Below, piece after piece: positions 47,822-61,400 of a DNA stretch of 64,000 nucleotides (within the stretch, counting starts at the first letter, position 1; the number at the start of each line of letters is the position of its first letter). The stretch comes from Rhytidiadelphus loreus (taxonomy: Eukaryota > Streptophyta > Bryopsida > Hypnales > Hylocomiaceae). A program made the translations under genes and the position numbers. The stretch is from positions 34,576,760-34,640,759 of the forward strand of contig OX344762.1 of the NCBI GenBank assembly GCA_947034895.1, read 5' to 3'. Under the pieces are notes generated by a model that did no database searches, had not been told where the DNA came from, and worked only from the letters and a program-made list of their open reading frames with translations.

Positions 47822-48075
47822 CCTCTAGCATATGAGCCTAGAAATGCAAGCTTAGTGAGCTTTGAGCCTAGATATAAGTAGGCACCCTACAACAATTGAA
47901 GATGTGTATAATATTCATATCTATAACATAGGTGTCCTATAACTATGGAATATGCATATAACATAGGCACCTACATCATAGATACTATGTATATAACCAT
48001 GAAAGGTTTACATAACATAGGCACCTAAATTCCTACATTCATGGACTCAAATTCCTAACTTCATAGCTAGCAAAC
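47822..48075 (-). mobile_element. GCTAGCA TIR/minisatellite element, inverted copy
   Basis: On the minus strand it begins AGGTTTGCTAGCTATGAAG and GAGTCCATGAATGTAGG, holds ACCTATGTTATG-type units, and ends near GAGCCTAG ... GGCTCATATGCTAG. No clear flanking duplication. Confidence 0.6.
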
Positions 48076-51000
48076 CTCTATTTTGGTATAAACTTCATTC
48101 CATCATTATGGTCATCGCTTCAAATGCAATCCATAGCTGCAAAGTGAATCCTATATATGTCAATACAAAAATCCTAAAAGTCACTCGAGAAATTGACTAA
48201 ACTAGTCATCACTGGAATTTGTAAACATATTAATATTGTTATTATTGGGTCTTAGTAACAAATAAAAGGGTATTTCAAGTCATTTTAGCATGCATCATTT
48301 GGACATAATATGAAAAAGTATATACTATCTATATAGTCTGTAGGAAAATAAAAGAGTTTTAGTTTTAGATTCTATCCATATGGTTAGATTCACCAATGCT
48401 ATCACCAATACTTTTCTATAAATTTTGAAAGGAAAAATTCAAAATTTCTTCAAAATTCAATTACAAGCAAAATATTATTATTTTTGAGGTAAATTTTGTT
48501 GGAAAGGATTTGAAATGAGGTTCTCTTGACATGGAATTTTTTTGGAATTTTTGTGCTCTTTGAGTCTATGACCTTATTTTTGCAATTCCAAGTTTGAACT
48601 AGAGTCAACACAAGTCAACCATTTCACATACTTCCACATTTGTAATTTTAGAAAAATATGTGCTCTAGTAACACCCTTGGATAGGACTACAATTTCATAA
48701 GGTATCTCTAAAAATTAGGATTACTTTCATCCAAGCTATAATGAAAAAGAAGTCTAATCTTGAATCTATACATCGTCTAGAAATTGGACGTCAAAGCACT
48801 CCAAGGTTAATCAATGAGTCTTTAGCAAATCATTAAAAATTTATATGCTAAAAATGTGAATTGTATTATTGTTGAATTGTCAAGTAAAATGCTTTGAAAT
48901 CGATTCTATAATATTTTAGGAGAAGTCATCATTAGTTATAATAATTCTACATTCATCTACGCCATCTAATTCCGTACTTGTAAAATTTTCTTAAATGTTG
49001 GATAAACCTAACTAAACTTGATATTTGTTTTGAAATAATCTTACTTGAATAAACCTATAGTATAGGTTCAATAGTTGAAATATTAATACAAGTTTTATAA
49101 GTGGAATTTCATATTGCCATGCTTTAGTGATGTTGATTTGGAAAGTAATATGGGTGAAAGGTATATCAAAATGTTACTACATTCTCCTAATGCATTTGGT
49201 TGTAGATATGTAATTTGAAAACTCAGTTTAACTAATTTAATTTATCTTACATTGTAATATTTGAGTTTACAACTCTCTTAGTTGTAAAGTAAACTTAATA
49301 ACCTCAAATATAATGTAAGGTAAATTCACTTAGATGTAGTATTCTCATTTAATAACCCTTTCTCTTAGTATTTGAATGTAAGTATAATATGCACAATATA
49401 ATGAAAATGTCAACAAATGCACTAATTTGGGATTATATTTCTTGATGTTTTCAAATGGATGTGATCAAATGGATGTGATCATTGTCTTCAAAACTATATT
49501 ATATTAGAATCTTGTTACATTCATTTAGTTCATTGGTTCACTATTTCAAAACATTAAAAAAGAAATAGCATAGTGAAATCTATTTCAATGTGTATCCGTT
49601 TTTTTATTTTAACGTATTCAAATTTGCATTCTACAATAGAAATGTTAACGTATATATATTGTTAGTAGTTGGAATTTTCTATCTTACTATATTTGCATCT
49701 AATTTAATTGATGACATGAAGAATTTAGAATTTAGGGTTATAAAATCATTTGGTTATTCAATTAAAAGATTTACCTCTAAATGTACATTATACTTAAATG
49801 AATTGAATTGAATTTATGGACTTTACATCCTTTTAATGGAATGAGAATGGCGCACCTTAGAATGGAAATGTTAATGTATTTTAGGTGGAATTTTATATTG
49901 CCTTCTGAAATGATTTAGAGTTTATTTTGGTAGTGTCATAAAAGGAGTGCAAGAATGTATTTCCATTCAACATGACATTTGATTATGCCATTTAGATTTT
50001 ATGTCATCTTTTAAGGACCAAAGAAGCCCATGGGGGTTGATGTATTATTTGCAATATATAATGTGCTATGTGGTATACTTTCATTTATCTCCAACTTTAT
50101 TTAGTTTGTGACAAAGACATGTGGTTTTCTTCATTGGTTTTATTGAAATAAAAAATTGGCCCCTTCTAGATTATATTTTTTCACAAAATAATTCCACAAA
50201 TTGGTGATTAAAAATCCATTAACCACTAAAAATCTACAAGAGCCCACTTGGTCACTTTGGGCTTTTTGAGAAATTAGATTGTCTCTATTGACTTCATATT
50301 TTGGATTTTTTGAGTGAAACTTTTAGGATAACTAACACATTATTTAGGAAGCTTTGTTGCAAGTCATTCCAATAAGGATTGCAAAAGTTATAAGTTTTAT
50401 TGAAAATTTAAATATCAAAGGAAGCAACTAAAAAGGTGTTCTAAAAATTGATTAATTAATTTTATTTGGTTGAATAGATTGTTGCCTAACGAATAACCTT
50501 TGAGCCATTCAATTTTGACTTTTGAGATGAAAGTTACAAGGAGTTTTATATTGTAGATAATAAAGGGAGAAAAACAAATGAAGTTGATTATTGTACACAA
50601 TTTTTTTTAAACTTTAAATAAAATCAACAACATGATATTGCTCACTAGAATACTCTCACCATTCGTATTGACAGTTCCCCAACATTCTTGTCAAAGTTAT
50701 TAGCAATTTAGTTTTTTTTCTTCAAGCACTAGCTTCCATTGTATAATTTTCTTAAACATGAATATTATTTTTTTCCTAGTTAGATTTAAAAAAATTATTC
50801 TCATTCCATTTTTCAACATATTGGGTGAATTGCACAAATTATAGGACATACTTGTGTTTTTTCTAAAAATGTTGAAAGACAAAATTTTGCCTCGATAAAA
50901 GGCTTTAAAAACCTATATTTTGAAATTTAGGCATATAGATCTTGCTATCACTGGGAGGGTTCAATCTAAAATTGTAAAGGGATGTACTTGAACAAATTAA

Positions 51001-52282
51001 CTAAACTAATTTATGTCAACTTCCATAAACATCTATTTTAGGTTATTTTAAATAGTTTTAGAAGTTCTTCAATTGTAAATTCAAGTAAAATTTAAAGAAC
51101 CAACATTGTACAATATTAAAAAAATAATTTTTTGAAAAAAAGTTGAAATTAAAATAAAGAGTCAATACAATGGTATTATAGTTGATTGATCATTGACTTG
51201 TCATTTTTCTAGTATATGGATGCAATAGATGTTTTCTACACTATGATGTCCAAATGTTCTTCCAATTGATCCCTATATATGTCAAAAGAAACACTAAAGT
51301 CTATGGGAAATTACGCTTGAATGCTTAGAAGATGTTAATTGTCTTGTAGAAGAAGGATTTTCTTTAGAGCATCCCTTAATTGACATTGTTTTAGGTTGCA
51401 TTCCACAACAGGGGCTTTTAACTTCTAGCTTTTTATGGATTCCATCATCTGTTAAAGCCTTGTTAGTACAAATGAAAATGATCATAGGTACTTATAGATA
51501 TAGCTAATAAAACTGTCATTGAAATGTAAGAAATGTTTGAATCTAAGAAATATATATAAAGAGATGCTTCAATAATTTACATTAAGTGAGTTTTGGGGTT
51601 CTACACTACAACCTCTTGCTTGGTTAAGAATTCATGAATTCACATGATATTGAACTATAACAACTTTTGCATTTCATATTCAAATGAAGAAATCAAAGAT
51701 TATTATAATATCTCTTAAAACTTCCTAATAAAATCCATAAGTTTTTTAATGTAAATAATAGAAGTTCTATTCACAAGATTAAATGTCTACTTTTTTGTCA
51801 TATTTTTTATCATCCTGCATTGACGCTATGCCTAAACACACTTATTGGAACCCATGATAAAGCTCTTACGAAGTCAATTCCATCCAAACTATGTAAATAA
51901 CTCATCTAAATGCCAACTACATCCATCCAAATTTTATAGTCAAAGTTGAGAAGTTTCGACTCCAGTAATGGAATAAGTTCGTTTTGTTTTCTAATATAAT
52001 TTCCAAGTACCTTGGCAGGCTAGACAAGTCAATGCCAAATAATAATAAAATTACCATTGATTTTCAATCAGGCAATCCCAGACTAACCCAGAATTTCCAA
52101 AATCTAAAATTAGTCTACTGACAGCATTAAAAATACAAATTATTTAAGCATTCATAAAGAGAATTGAATCGTAGCTAAAACTGCCAAGGTACTGTGGCAA
52201 ATTGAAGATCCATGAATAGCTCATCTCAAAAGAAGTCAATCATGTTCTAGACATCCATAGTGACTCAAGTTTTGAGAGATAG
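48076..52282. other. AT-rich intergenic DNA downstream of CEP104, no gene seen
   Basis: No coding frame above background. An imperfect foldback pairs TTTATCTTACATTGTAATAT (49241-49260) with the inverted block ending at 49324. A GAAA microsatellite lies at about 52435-52470, inside the last CEP104 intron rather than here. Confidence 0.5.
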
Positions 52283-52412
52283 CTAACTGCGCCAGAGGCT
52301 CCAATTCCATTTGCCCTGCAGTGTTCTCGAAAAAGCATCAACAGGCTTGGGAGGCAGAGGGACATCCTGCATGCCATCCCCACCGTTAAGCCACTCAACT
52401 GACTGAAGAACA
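52283..52412 (-). CDS. Candidate alternative terminal exon of CEP104
   Basis: Acceptor GATGTCAG| precedes a 130-base frame that reads VLQSVEWLNGGDGMQDV ... LQGKWNWSLWRS-stop. It joins in frame to an exon 22 donor CGGAC|gttaat at 52,707, giving NPRT-VLQ. If that donor is not used, exon 22 reads on to a TGA at 52689-52691 (NPRTLIHAS). The protein-like composition favours use, but both ends are possible. Confidence 0.5.
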
Positions 52413-55400
52413 CTGACATCAAAAGCAACAAGGAGAAAAGAAAAGAAAAGAAAAGAAAGAAAGAAAGAGACAAAAAAGATTGACTATCTAATTAATTTCA
52501 TTTCCTACTCAGATCACGATCTAAAGATGAGATGTATAATCCACAGTGAGGTAGGTACATACATTACTGTAGGTCAGTTCAAAATCTGAATTTCATATGA
52601 AAATCACTTTGAAATTAGAAAAGTTATACACCAAGCCTGTTGACTACAGTTTTCTCTTAGACCACTTCAAGATGGTCTTTGCAGAGGTTCAACTTGCATG
52701 GATTAACGTCCGAGGGTTCCCGAGACAGCCGGGTTGCTGGAGAATGTGTTCACGCCAGCCTTTGTCACTGGGCTCCACTGTTCGATAGCACAGAGGACAC
52801 CTCAACAGCTTGTGTTGCTTGCACATCTTGCAGTCCTTGCTCTTCTGGTGAGCTGCCAGTCTTGATTCAGGAACAGCTAAGTAGCATTTTTGACACTCTA
52901 TATACCTGCAAACACACGTGCCAAGTACATGACGGAGGAAAAGGCAGTAGCTTCTGTATAAAAAGAGGTTCAGTTGGTTGCTTCAGTTGCACAGGTTACC
53001 AAGTAAGATCCGGCAACCCTAATCACATCGAGAAGCCAATATCCAAAGGTTGCTTCAGATCCCCACCTCTTGCCTGACGCGCACTCAAACAAGTAGTGAT
53101 CTTTCAAGGCTGAAATCTCCACAATCTGTCCGCAATTACTGCAGCTTGCAAGCATAGGACACTGCTCACAAAAGTGCAGGTCCAAGTTATCGCCTTTCTT
53201 GAAACGAGCATCTTGTTTGCCGCAGAATAAGCACGAGTCCACATTCTCGTCCTTCTCCATGAGAGATTCATCTGCAGTCTGTGTCAAGGTTCGAGTAGTA
53301 GTTTCTTAATAGTAAGCTATTGTGATCTACTGTAAAGGGCAAGAACTATAGGAGTTCTCATTCCAGCCATTCAACTGCGTGACCTCAGTGGTTTGACATC
53401 AGTCGCTGCATAAGTAGAATCGTATTATACTGATACCAATGTTAAATCCACAAAACAAAATTAGAACTCAAAATCAAACCAGAGCATTACCTGAGGTGAA
53501 GTATCCAGCGAAGCCTCGCCTTCTGAACAGTGACTCCGCACTGATTCACAAGCAGGCTCGGGGTCTACCAAATCACCTGTTTCTTCAACTGATGAAGCAG
53601 ATTGATGAGAGTGGACCCACACAGTTTCTTGCACCTGCTCAGAAGTTGCCAAGATCATTACTATTTATGTCAGAACGAAATTGAACTTTCCTCCAAGCAG
53701 TTTCGTACATTCATACTACTTAAGTGGACGTGTAAAGTCCAGTCCATAATTCTAGAGGGGTTCAAGTGAGGTCACAGAGTAGTCAACCTTCACCGTTGCA
53801 GGGGTGATTGAAGCTTGCTCGTAGCTCGGTGAACCCTTCGTAGGAGATTCCATCTCATCTACGGGCGTTTCAAATTGTTCTTCAGCTTTAAGATCCTGCC
53901 CCGACTGTACTGCCACCAAGAAAAAAAGCAGGGAGGTGTAACTTTTCACATGCGAACAGAAGCAGAGAAAAGCGAATGGGGAAAGAATCGGGAAAAGAAT
54001 CCGAAATAAGATAAAAGGATATGATTCGTAGTAGTGTTTCATAGAAACTTAAAACAGGACAGCACAAACTTTCCTCCTGTTCCAGTTGGTTCAGAAAGTC
54101 AAACAAAAGTGTAATGTGTGTATTCTGATTCCATAATTTTCTAGTTTTGACACGGCGACCCAGTTAGCAGTAGAACCGCGTTGTGGCCTACCAGTGAAGA
54201 GCGGTTTGAAGAACCTTCAGTCTTGTTGAAAGAGGCAGTGACTTCAAGGCCCTTGCTGTCGCAAAAACCTTGTTCTTCACTATGATTCTGAACAAGAGGT
54301 CGAAGTCCAATACTATGAGCTCTTGCAGCAGACCTGCCAAGCTCATCTGCGGAAAATGATCTCTCTTGAAATGGCTTCTCCTCTCCTTGCTCAGATTCAT
54401 ATGCAACCCTCTCGAAATTGGATGTCAATATCTGAAAACAAATACATACCCAGAGTTTACAAGCTTTGAATCATCTTGGAGTCATTGCTGAGGGACCATG
54501 TTTTTTTTATCCCAAAGCGGGTGTTGGAGAAGCATAGCTATCACTAGCCGTACTCACATCTACATTGATCCGCAAAAACTTGGGGAAAGAAATAGATCAA
54601 AAGTTAGTCGCTTCCATTAAGTCCAACCCCTATCTATTCCTGCTTTCCATGTATCCCGGTGACAGTCAGAGAGGAGCAAAAGGTACCTCTTTAATCAAAG
54701 GCTTGATGCCTTTCAGGTACTTCTCGATAGGGGGGCCCATCAATCTGTACACTTCTGTCGTAACCTTAATAGCTGCATTTCTGACTTCCCCATTTGGACT
54801 GTTGAATGCTTGGATTACGAAGTTCATGAGGGCATCTGACGGAAAACCTGCTCGGCTAGGAGGTTGTATTCCATACAGGGGTACTGCATGGAGAAGTAAC
54901 TGCAATCGACCTACCACTGGTCTCCATACGCCCTGTGCAACACGTTCCCTCAAATGTAAATCAACAACAAATTCGAAATATGCAAAATTTATGATGAGGA
55001 TGGAAGACACGGTTGACCTGCTTACCTTCAATTCTTTTGTAAATTCTTCCTATCGTTTCTAGATTTAAGCAACGGTGCACTTTTGCTGTAACTTCCAGAC
55101 TAGAGTATTGGTTGACAAACATGATTTTTGAATATGACAACAGCGACAAGAGATAGACCTGGTTTTTGGATGGTTTCAGCAGTGGTCCCGAGAGGACATG
55201 AATCCCAATCTCCTTCTTGGAAGCGAGAAACATCAATGTGTCAAACGAGCCCTCCTTGGTCCGAGCATTGAGGTCCCCAAGTTTCTCGAGAAGAATAGAT
55301 GTGAACCCACTTGATGCAATATGCAGATCTCGATGTGGGACAGTCGATGCGTAAGTTATTATTACGGTACGCAACAGCTGCACATGGCAGAAAAAATTCG

Positions 55401-58400
55401 CCACAATTAGACAAGTTCAAAGTGGAGAGATACATTGTCAAAAAGTATCTTAACCCCTAAGACCCTGCATCCACTGGGTGTATCATGAATGTTTTCAAGA
55501 GCTTACTGTCGGAGTAACACGAAACGGACCAAAAACATCCAAGTGTTATGAAAAAGCAGATTTTGTCTATTTTTCAGCAATGTGTCTTGGGCGACCACTC
55601 GGTGCTTCATGATTTTTGTGCAAGGTTCTGAATCAATTCATGTAGGGATGAAAGAAAAAGGAAACCTTGCAAACACGAAGATCCTAAGCCTAGATTCTTC
55701 CCTGGCTATAATTTATTTTGTCTAAAAAGCTCATGATCTACATTCTTCTCTCTACCAGGGATCTTAGGGGTTAAACAAGCCAAAATTAGAACTAAGATTT
55801 AAGTAGCACTGGACAAAGACATACAGGCGGGTTCCTGCTCGTATAACATGGATATGACACTGACCTGCAGAGAGGTGTTGAAAACATTGGCAACTCTGTC
55901 ATTGAGTGTTCGAAGCAGCACTTTGTTCATCATTCTAAACAAAAGCAAAGAAACAGTCCACACTGCATCATTTGCTTCCTCTTTACATCGTGTCTTTCCA
56001 AGTTATTGCTTACCGTGAACTCCAATACATTCTTATCTCATCACACTAACTCTCGGTACTACCAACACTCTTCCATTTCTGTATCGAGTTTCCATAACTC
56101 TGTTTGGTCTAGGTATAGTTTACAGTGGTCTAAGAAGAAAAGGTCACTCGCACAAAGAACTGTCTCATGTTATCATCTATTCGATTGAATAACGATCATG
56201 ATACAGGCACTGACTCAATCTTCACACATATTAAGCATACTAAGAGAGCATTGATAGGTTTTATCATCTCAAGGGTTGTCAGTTGCAAAGAGAGATTTCA
56301 TACCAGAAATCTTTTCAGAAGCAATACAGAAACGAAGAAGGTGTACCTGAAGGAAGGTACAGGTTCGTCCACCAATTTGTTTGCATCCAATTTATCAATA
56401 AGACATTGAAGCGCTTTCTCTCGCAGTTGCCAATGCTTACTATACAAGCACTCCACCTGATGAAGGTCGACCATAGACAGTAAAGGTCCAGCCTCCATTT
56501 TCACCGAGTCTGCAAGTGGCTCTGGTACTAACTCATCGCCATTAGGAAACGGGCTCTGGAAATCTCCTTTATGAAAAGGCAATGCCTGCTCTTGAGCTCT
56601 CAGTGAGGTAGTTACCTCAGGATAATGCCGAGGTTCTGGTACTGGGCTATACAAACCTAGATCAATAGTTGAATCTATCCTCCTTGGTGTTGCTGTTGGA
56701 GTGGTATACACCTCCTCTTGCATCGGTGAAGTTGAAACAGGTGGCAGGTAAGTGCTCGGTTGCTTTTCTAGTTGGTATTGGGTGCCTGTGGTTGTGGTTG
56801 TAGGTTCACGATTGACAGGTTTAGGCAATCCTTTGGGGGATATGACACGATGTAGTTTCAATGGTGTCAATTCAGGGGTCAAGGATAACTCATTGAGGTT
56901 GGACGTTGCCAGTGTGGACATGGAAACTGATGGATTTTCAGGCTTCGAGTACACGGGCATACTACCTGAAAGATCAGCTTGAAGGTCAGTAGTACTGGGC
57001 AGACAAGATGTTGAAGCTGCTGGAGCCAACATTTGATATTGTTTCACTGGAGAAGTAGTCAGAGATGTTCCCTGTCGCTTGTCTGGTGATAAATTACGAC
57101 CACCTGGCAAGCACATATCTGAAGATTCGTTTCTCTGCGTTTCACTTATTAGAGGAATTCGTGGCACCCTAGTCACATTCTGAGGACTTTCGATAAGAAG
57201 TGGAGGGGGTGGTAAAATGCGGGCAGCCATCGCCACTAATGTGCCTGGAGTGCATAATGAAATCGGAGTCAGAACTCCTTCTCAATGCAAGGCATAAAAG
57301 ATAGACACTACACCGTTAGGGACTGCCAATACTGACCCTATTACCAACAGCAACTGATCTATTCGCACACTTGGTTGGGCTTAGTAGCAAGTATGTAAGC
57401 ATGATTGACTATATGTGTATGGTCACTGATCTTTGAATGGAAATGGTGTTTTCTACTGTCACTAGGGGTAATCTGCAAACTCCCACTTCGAAATTGAATA
57501 AAAAATTCATACATAGAGATATAAATTTGATATCAACAGATTTGGCTATTGTATCCAAAGATCTATCATCAGCTCTGTAAATCTTCCGAAACTCACAGTC
57601 CCACATATTGGTTATAACGCTCTTAAGTAACGGAATTAGAATCCTGTCTAATTATCGTCGATTAGAGGCTTCAAAATGAAATCCTGAAAATCTTAAACTC
57701 TACGCTTGTCGTCATTCAATGTTTCGAGGCAAAGGGAGAGAAAGGTTACCTTGTTGTCCCACGGTTGGTGGAGGGGAAATTTCGGAGGTTTTAAGGACAC
57801 CGTGGTCCCGATACCATGGGAGTACCTCTGGTACAAATCCTGTTTTCTTCTCATTCGACAGGACTGCAGGTATAGTGACTCCTTGAAAATCCCCTTGCTC
57901 TGAACAACACCGACAATTACAAGACATTAGAACCTGATTAGGCAGATAGGATACCCCGACAATAGATCGTTGATCATCCCTCCTAGACAGGAGATAACAT
58001 TATGTACCACAATATCTTACAGCATTATATGTCATTCATGGTGCACACTGCATTGCAAGTGTTAGCATAAAGCTTACGAATCTTGAAAGAAGAATAAGCA
58101 GGTTTAAAGTCCAATATTCCGTTGCAGGATGTCAGATTTCCAGAATCTTCTGGGCTTTTGATTAGCTGCACAGCATTGTTTGTGTCTTCAATCGTTTGTG
58201 TCCATATCTCTTTTTTTACCATGGCAGAAAAGGTGGTACTCGTTACATCCTAAGAAAATGAATCAGCGGGACTTAGATCCAGTTTCACATCAACTTAGTT
58301 TAATCGTATTAATGTATTTCCTTGACAGGCAAAGCAGTAAACAAATTTTGCAAAAGATATTACAGTTGCCTAATAGAACAACGTTACATGTTGAATTCGT

Positions 58401-61400
58401 ACCTCACACGATGATCGTCCCTGTAAGTTATCTGGAGTCTTTGCGTCTGCCCCGAGCTCTAACCTGTGCAAGTCATGCTAACATCATTAAGAAACACCTG
58501 TGAATTACGAAGATGTGATTTGCACACTAACTCGACAAAGAGAAGTTATTTAGTTTCCATCGATATTAGGATCTATTAAGATTCGTTACCAGAACAGGAG
58601 ATTCCTTAAAAATCGTATTATATACTGATTTCGTCGATGGCATGTAACTGAGAACCTGTCTGAAGCTTTAGGATTATCAATTTGCCCATGCTCTAATGGA
58701 ACCTCATCATGATGCTGCAACCGTTCCATTTCAATCTGCTCACAATAAATTTCGGAAACACTGAGCCCGAAATTAGACAGTCACTTAATCTTATACTTGG
58801 GAAATACTGTAGGAGGTTCACATTTTACATCACAACGTGAAAAACCGAGATTTTCGGGCATAAAACTTATTACTCCAAAAAGTAGACGTGCTCCAAGACG
58901 GGTAAGTCCAGATCGAATATCCAGTAGCTACCGGTATAATCGGGGATCAGTTAAATCTGAAGGTGAAAAACTAACATACCTTGCAAAGCTTTGCAGTGTC
59001 ATAGTCCTCAACTTCAACAGCTGCAAATTTTCGACGCTCCAGCTGCTTCATCTTCTTTCCCAGTTCTTTCAACCTCTCAATCAAAATCTGCACATCCCTG
59101 AAATGGTAAGCTACAGAAATTTGCATGAAAATTCTACAGAAATTGGGCTGTTACCACTTGGGTAGTTCTCTTCAAGATTCTTCTCTCCAGACGTAGGCAG
59201 AGAGCTCTCTCATAATGCACATCTTTATTCCTTTGAATGTACTACAGCCTTTGATGGCGACAAGCTAGAAAGTGTAACCTTCACTGGGGTTACGGTCAAG
59301 CAAGTAGGATTTCTGTATAGGTCTCTAGTAAAATAAGACTGTTGATCTGTAAAGGAAAACCAGTAGAGTTGAATCCTTCTACCTTCAGACGTTTCGCCTC
59401 ATCGTAGTCTTCATTCCCAACTGCCATAATTTTGTCCTGAAACAACTGCCACCAACAGATAGGCACAATGCACAAGTAAGGTGAAGCCAAGCCGCAATAT
59501 TTACTGCTCTAGTACATTCAAAGGAATAAAGATGTGCATTATATTCCACACGCACCTGACGAAGACGAGTTCCTGTGGCGGAATCAACTTCTGCAAAGTC
59601 GAAGTCAACTGCTTTAGGGCTTGGAGCTTGTGTTCTGGTATCCATACCCTTCGTACATGCAACCTGTATCCTGGATACATACGCACTGGTCATCATACAC
59701 AGGTTTTGACTGCTCTATATTTGCAAATTCAACCAACTTCATCTCTCGCCCCTGATTTCTACCTCTCGTTTTCGATGCTTTCACAATTACAGTTGACAGT
59801 GCAGTTTTTGTGACCGCACACACATTCATGTGCGTTTCAGCAAAGTTTTCTGTATTTAAGAAGCTTTCAAATTCAAAATATTGCGTTAAGAGAAAAGAGT
59901 TCCGACGACCAGGTTGATGAACTGAGACGGTACATAGACACATGAGAGGGCGTTGTAACATCATGTCGGTTGAAATACTCCATCTGCTGGCCTTCAAGTG
60001 GGTCACCTGTAATGATAACCGCCATTAAACCCACCTGCAAAATCCTCAAAAGACCCTCTGAAGTTTAGAACGGACCAAATGATCAAAGTGATCATTATAT
60101 GACTTCAAATTTGAAATAATTCATCAGCATTGAGCAAGCTCTTATGCTTCCACGCAAGTAGTTTGTAGATGTATACATGAGAAAGAATCCATAATTGGGT
60201 CTGCTGCTGATTTTCCGAGAAAACGAAGGGCAGTACAAAAAAAGATGAGATACAGAAGAAAATGTAACGTACTTGATTGTAAACATTCAACTTATTGGTG
60301 TAGCAGTTGTGTAGCAGTAACCTAATGGCTGCTGCTGAAGAGTCCACGTAAATGCTCTTTAGCTCCCTTGCTTGATGGCCACTTCGATCATTCGGATCTA
60401 GTGATAAGTATCTGAAGAAATCACAATATGAAGTTATCCTCGTAGAATTATTCTGAAGCTTTGCTACAACACCAGAAATGAAACCCATCGTGAACAACCA
60501 TCGAAGGCTGCTACTAATCAATCGTTACGTTTGGTACAATGGACTATGTGTCACAACATGTTCGAAAATTAGATAAAGCAACGCACAATTCCTTCAGTGC
60601 CACTTATATTCACCACACTGAAAAGTAATAGTGGAACTAATAGTGCAACTGCAATCAGAAGAGAAAAGATCACTCGGCTGCAGAAGAGGAGAGAAGGATC
60701 ATGAGAAGAATCCATTCAGATTCAAGTTGAAGGTGAAGACTTGCATCACAAAATCTCTCAACACATGCACCAGTGTCATCCTATTAATGGCAGAAGAGGT
60801 TTACCCGAGGCGCTTCATCTGCCCAATAGCCTGATCGCCATGAACATAAGGATTCATCATGCTCACAAAAACCTCCACCTTCGAAGGAATCTACAAAGCG
60901 TCATGTTTAAGGCTAGTTGAGCGTCAAAGGAAAAAACATACAGGAAACCCTAAGTTCACCTTAACATGACGCAAGAAGCATGTGGGCCTAGAAGATTTAC
61001 AGACCTGCTGTACAAATTGAAACTATAACCGACGTGCGGGTATTTGGTCTCAATCAGAAGTGCGAACTAATTGAAAATCAACAGGCAGTATGCAATGTTG
61101 AAGAACTCAAGGCTTATGCTAAAGTCGGAATCTAGGACTTGTTGCACTCGAAACAAGACAGATAAGCATGTGCGACATAAAAATGCAAGTCAAGTAGTCT
61201 CAATAGCTCTCGTAAACATCTTATTTTATGGAAGAGCTCTCGTAGAAAAGGCTCCACATTAAAGGAAGAATTCAAAGAGATCAAAGTTGGTTTCCAAAGG
61301 GAGTTTTACCTTGAATTCGTGGCATAGCAACTGCATATTGATAATACGCGATGGCTGCTGCAACTCCAACACTATCTCTTGAGGGGAAAAGCAAAATCTG

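Noticed and set aside
54188..54406. Hydrophobic minus frame (LLFRIIVKNKVF...) in CEP104 exon 18
   Set aside because: Wrong phase for both neighbouring exons; the frame beginning ILTSNFERVAYE continues the TOG domain.
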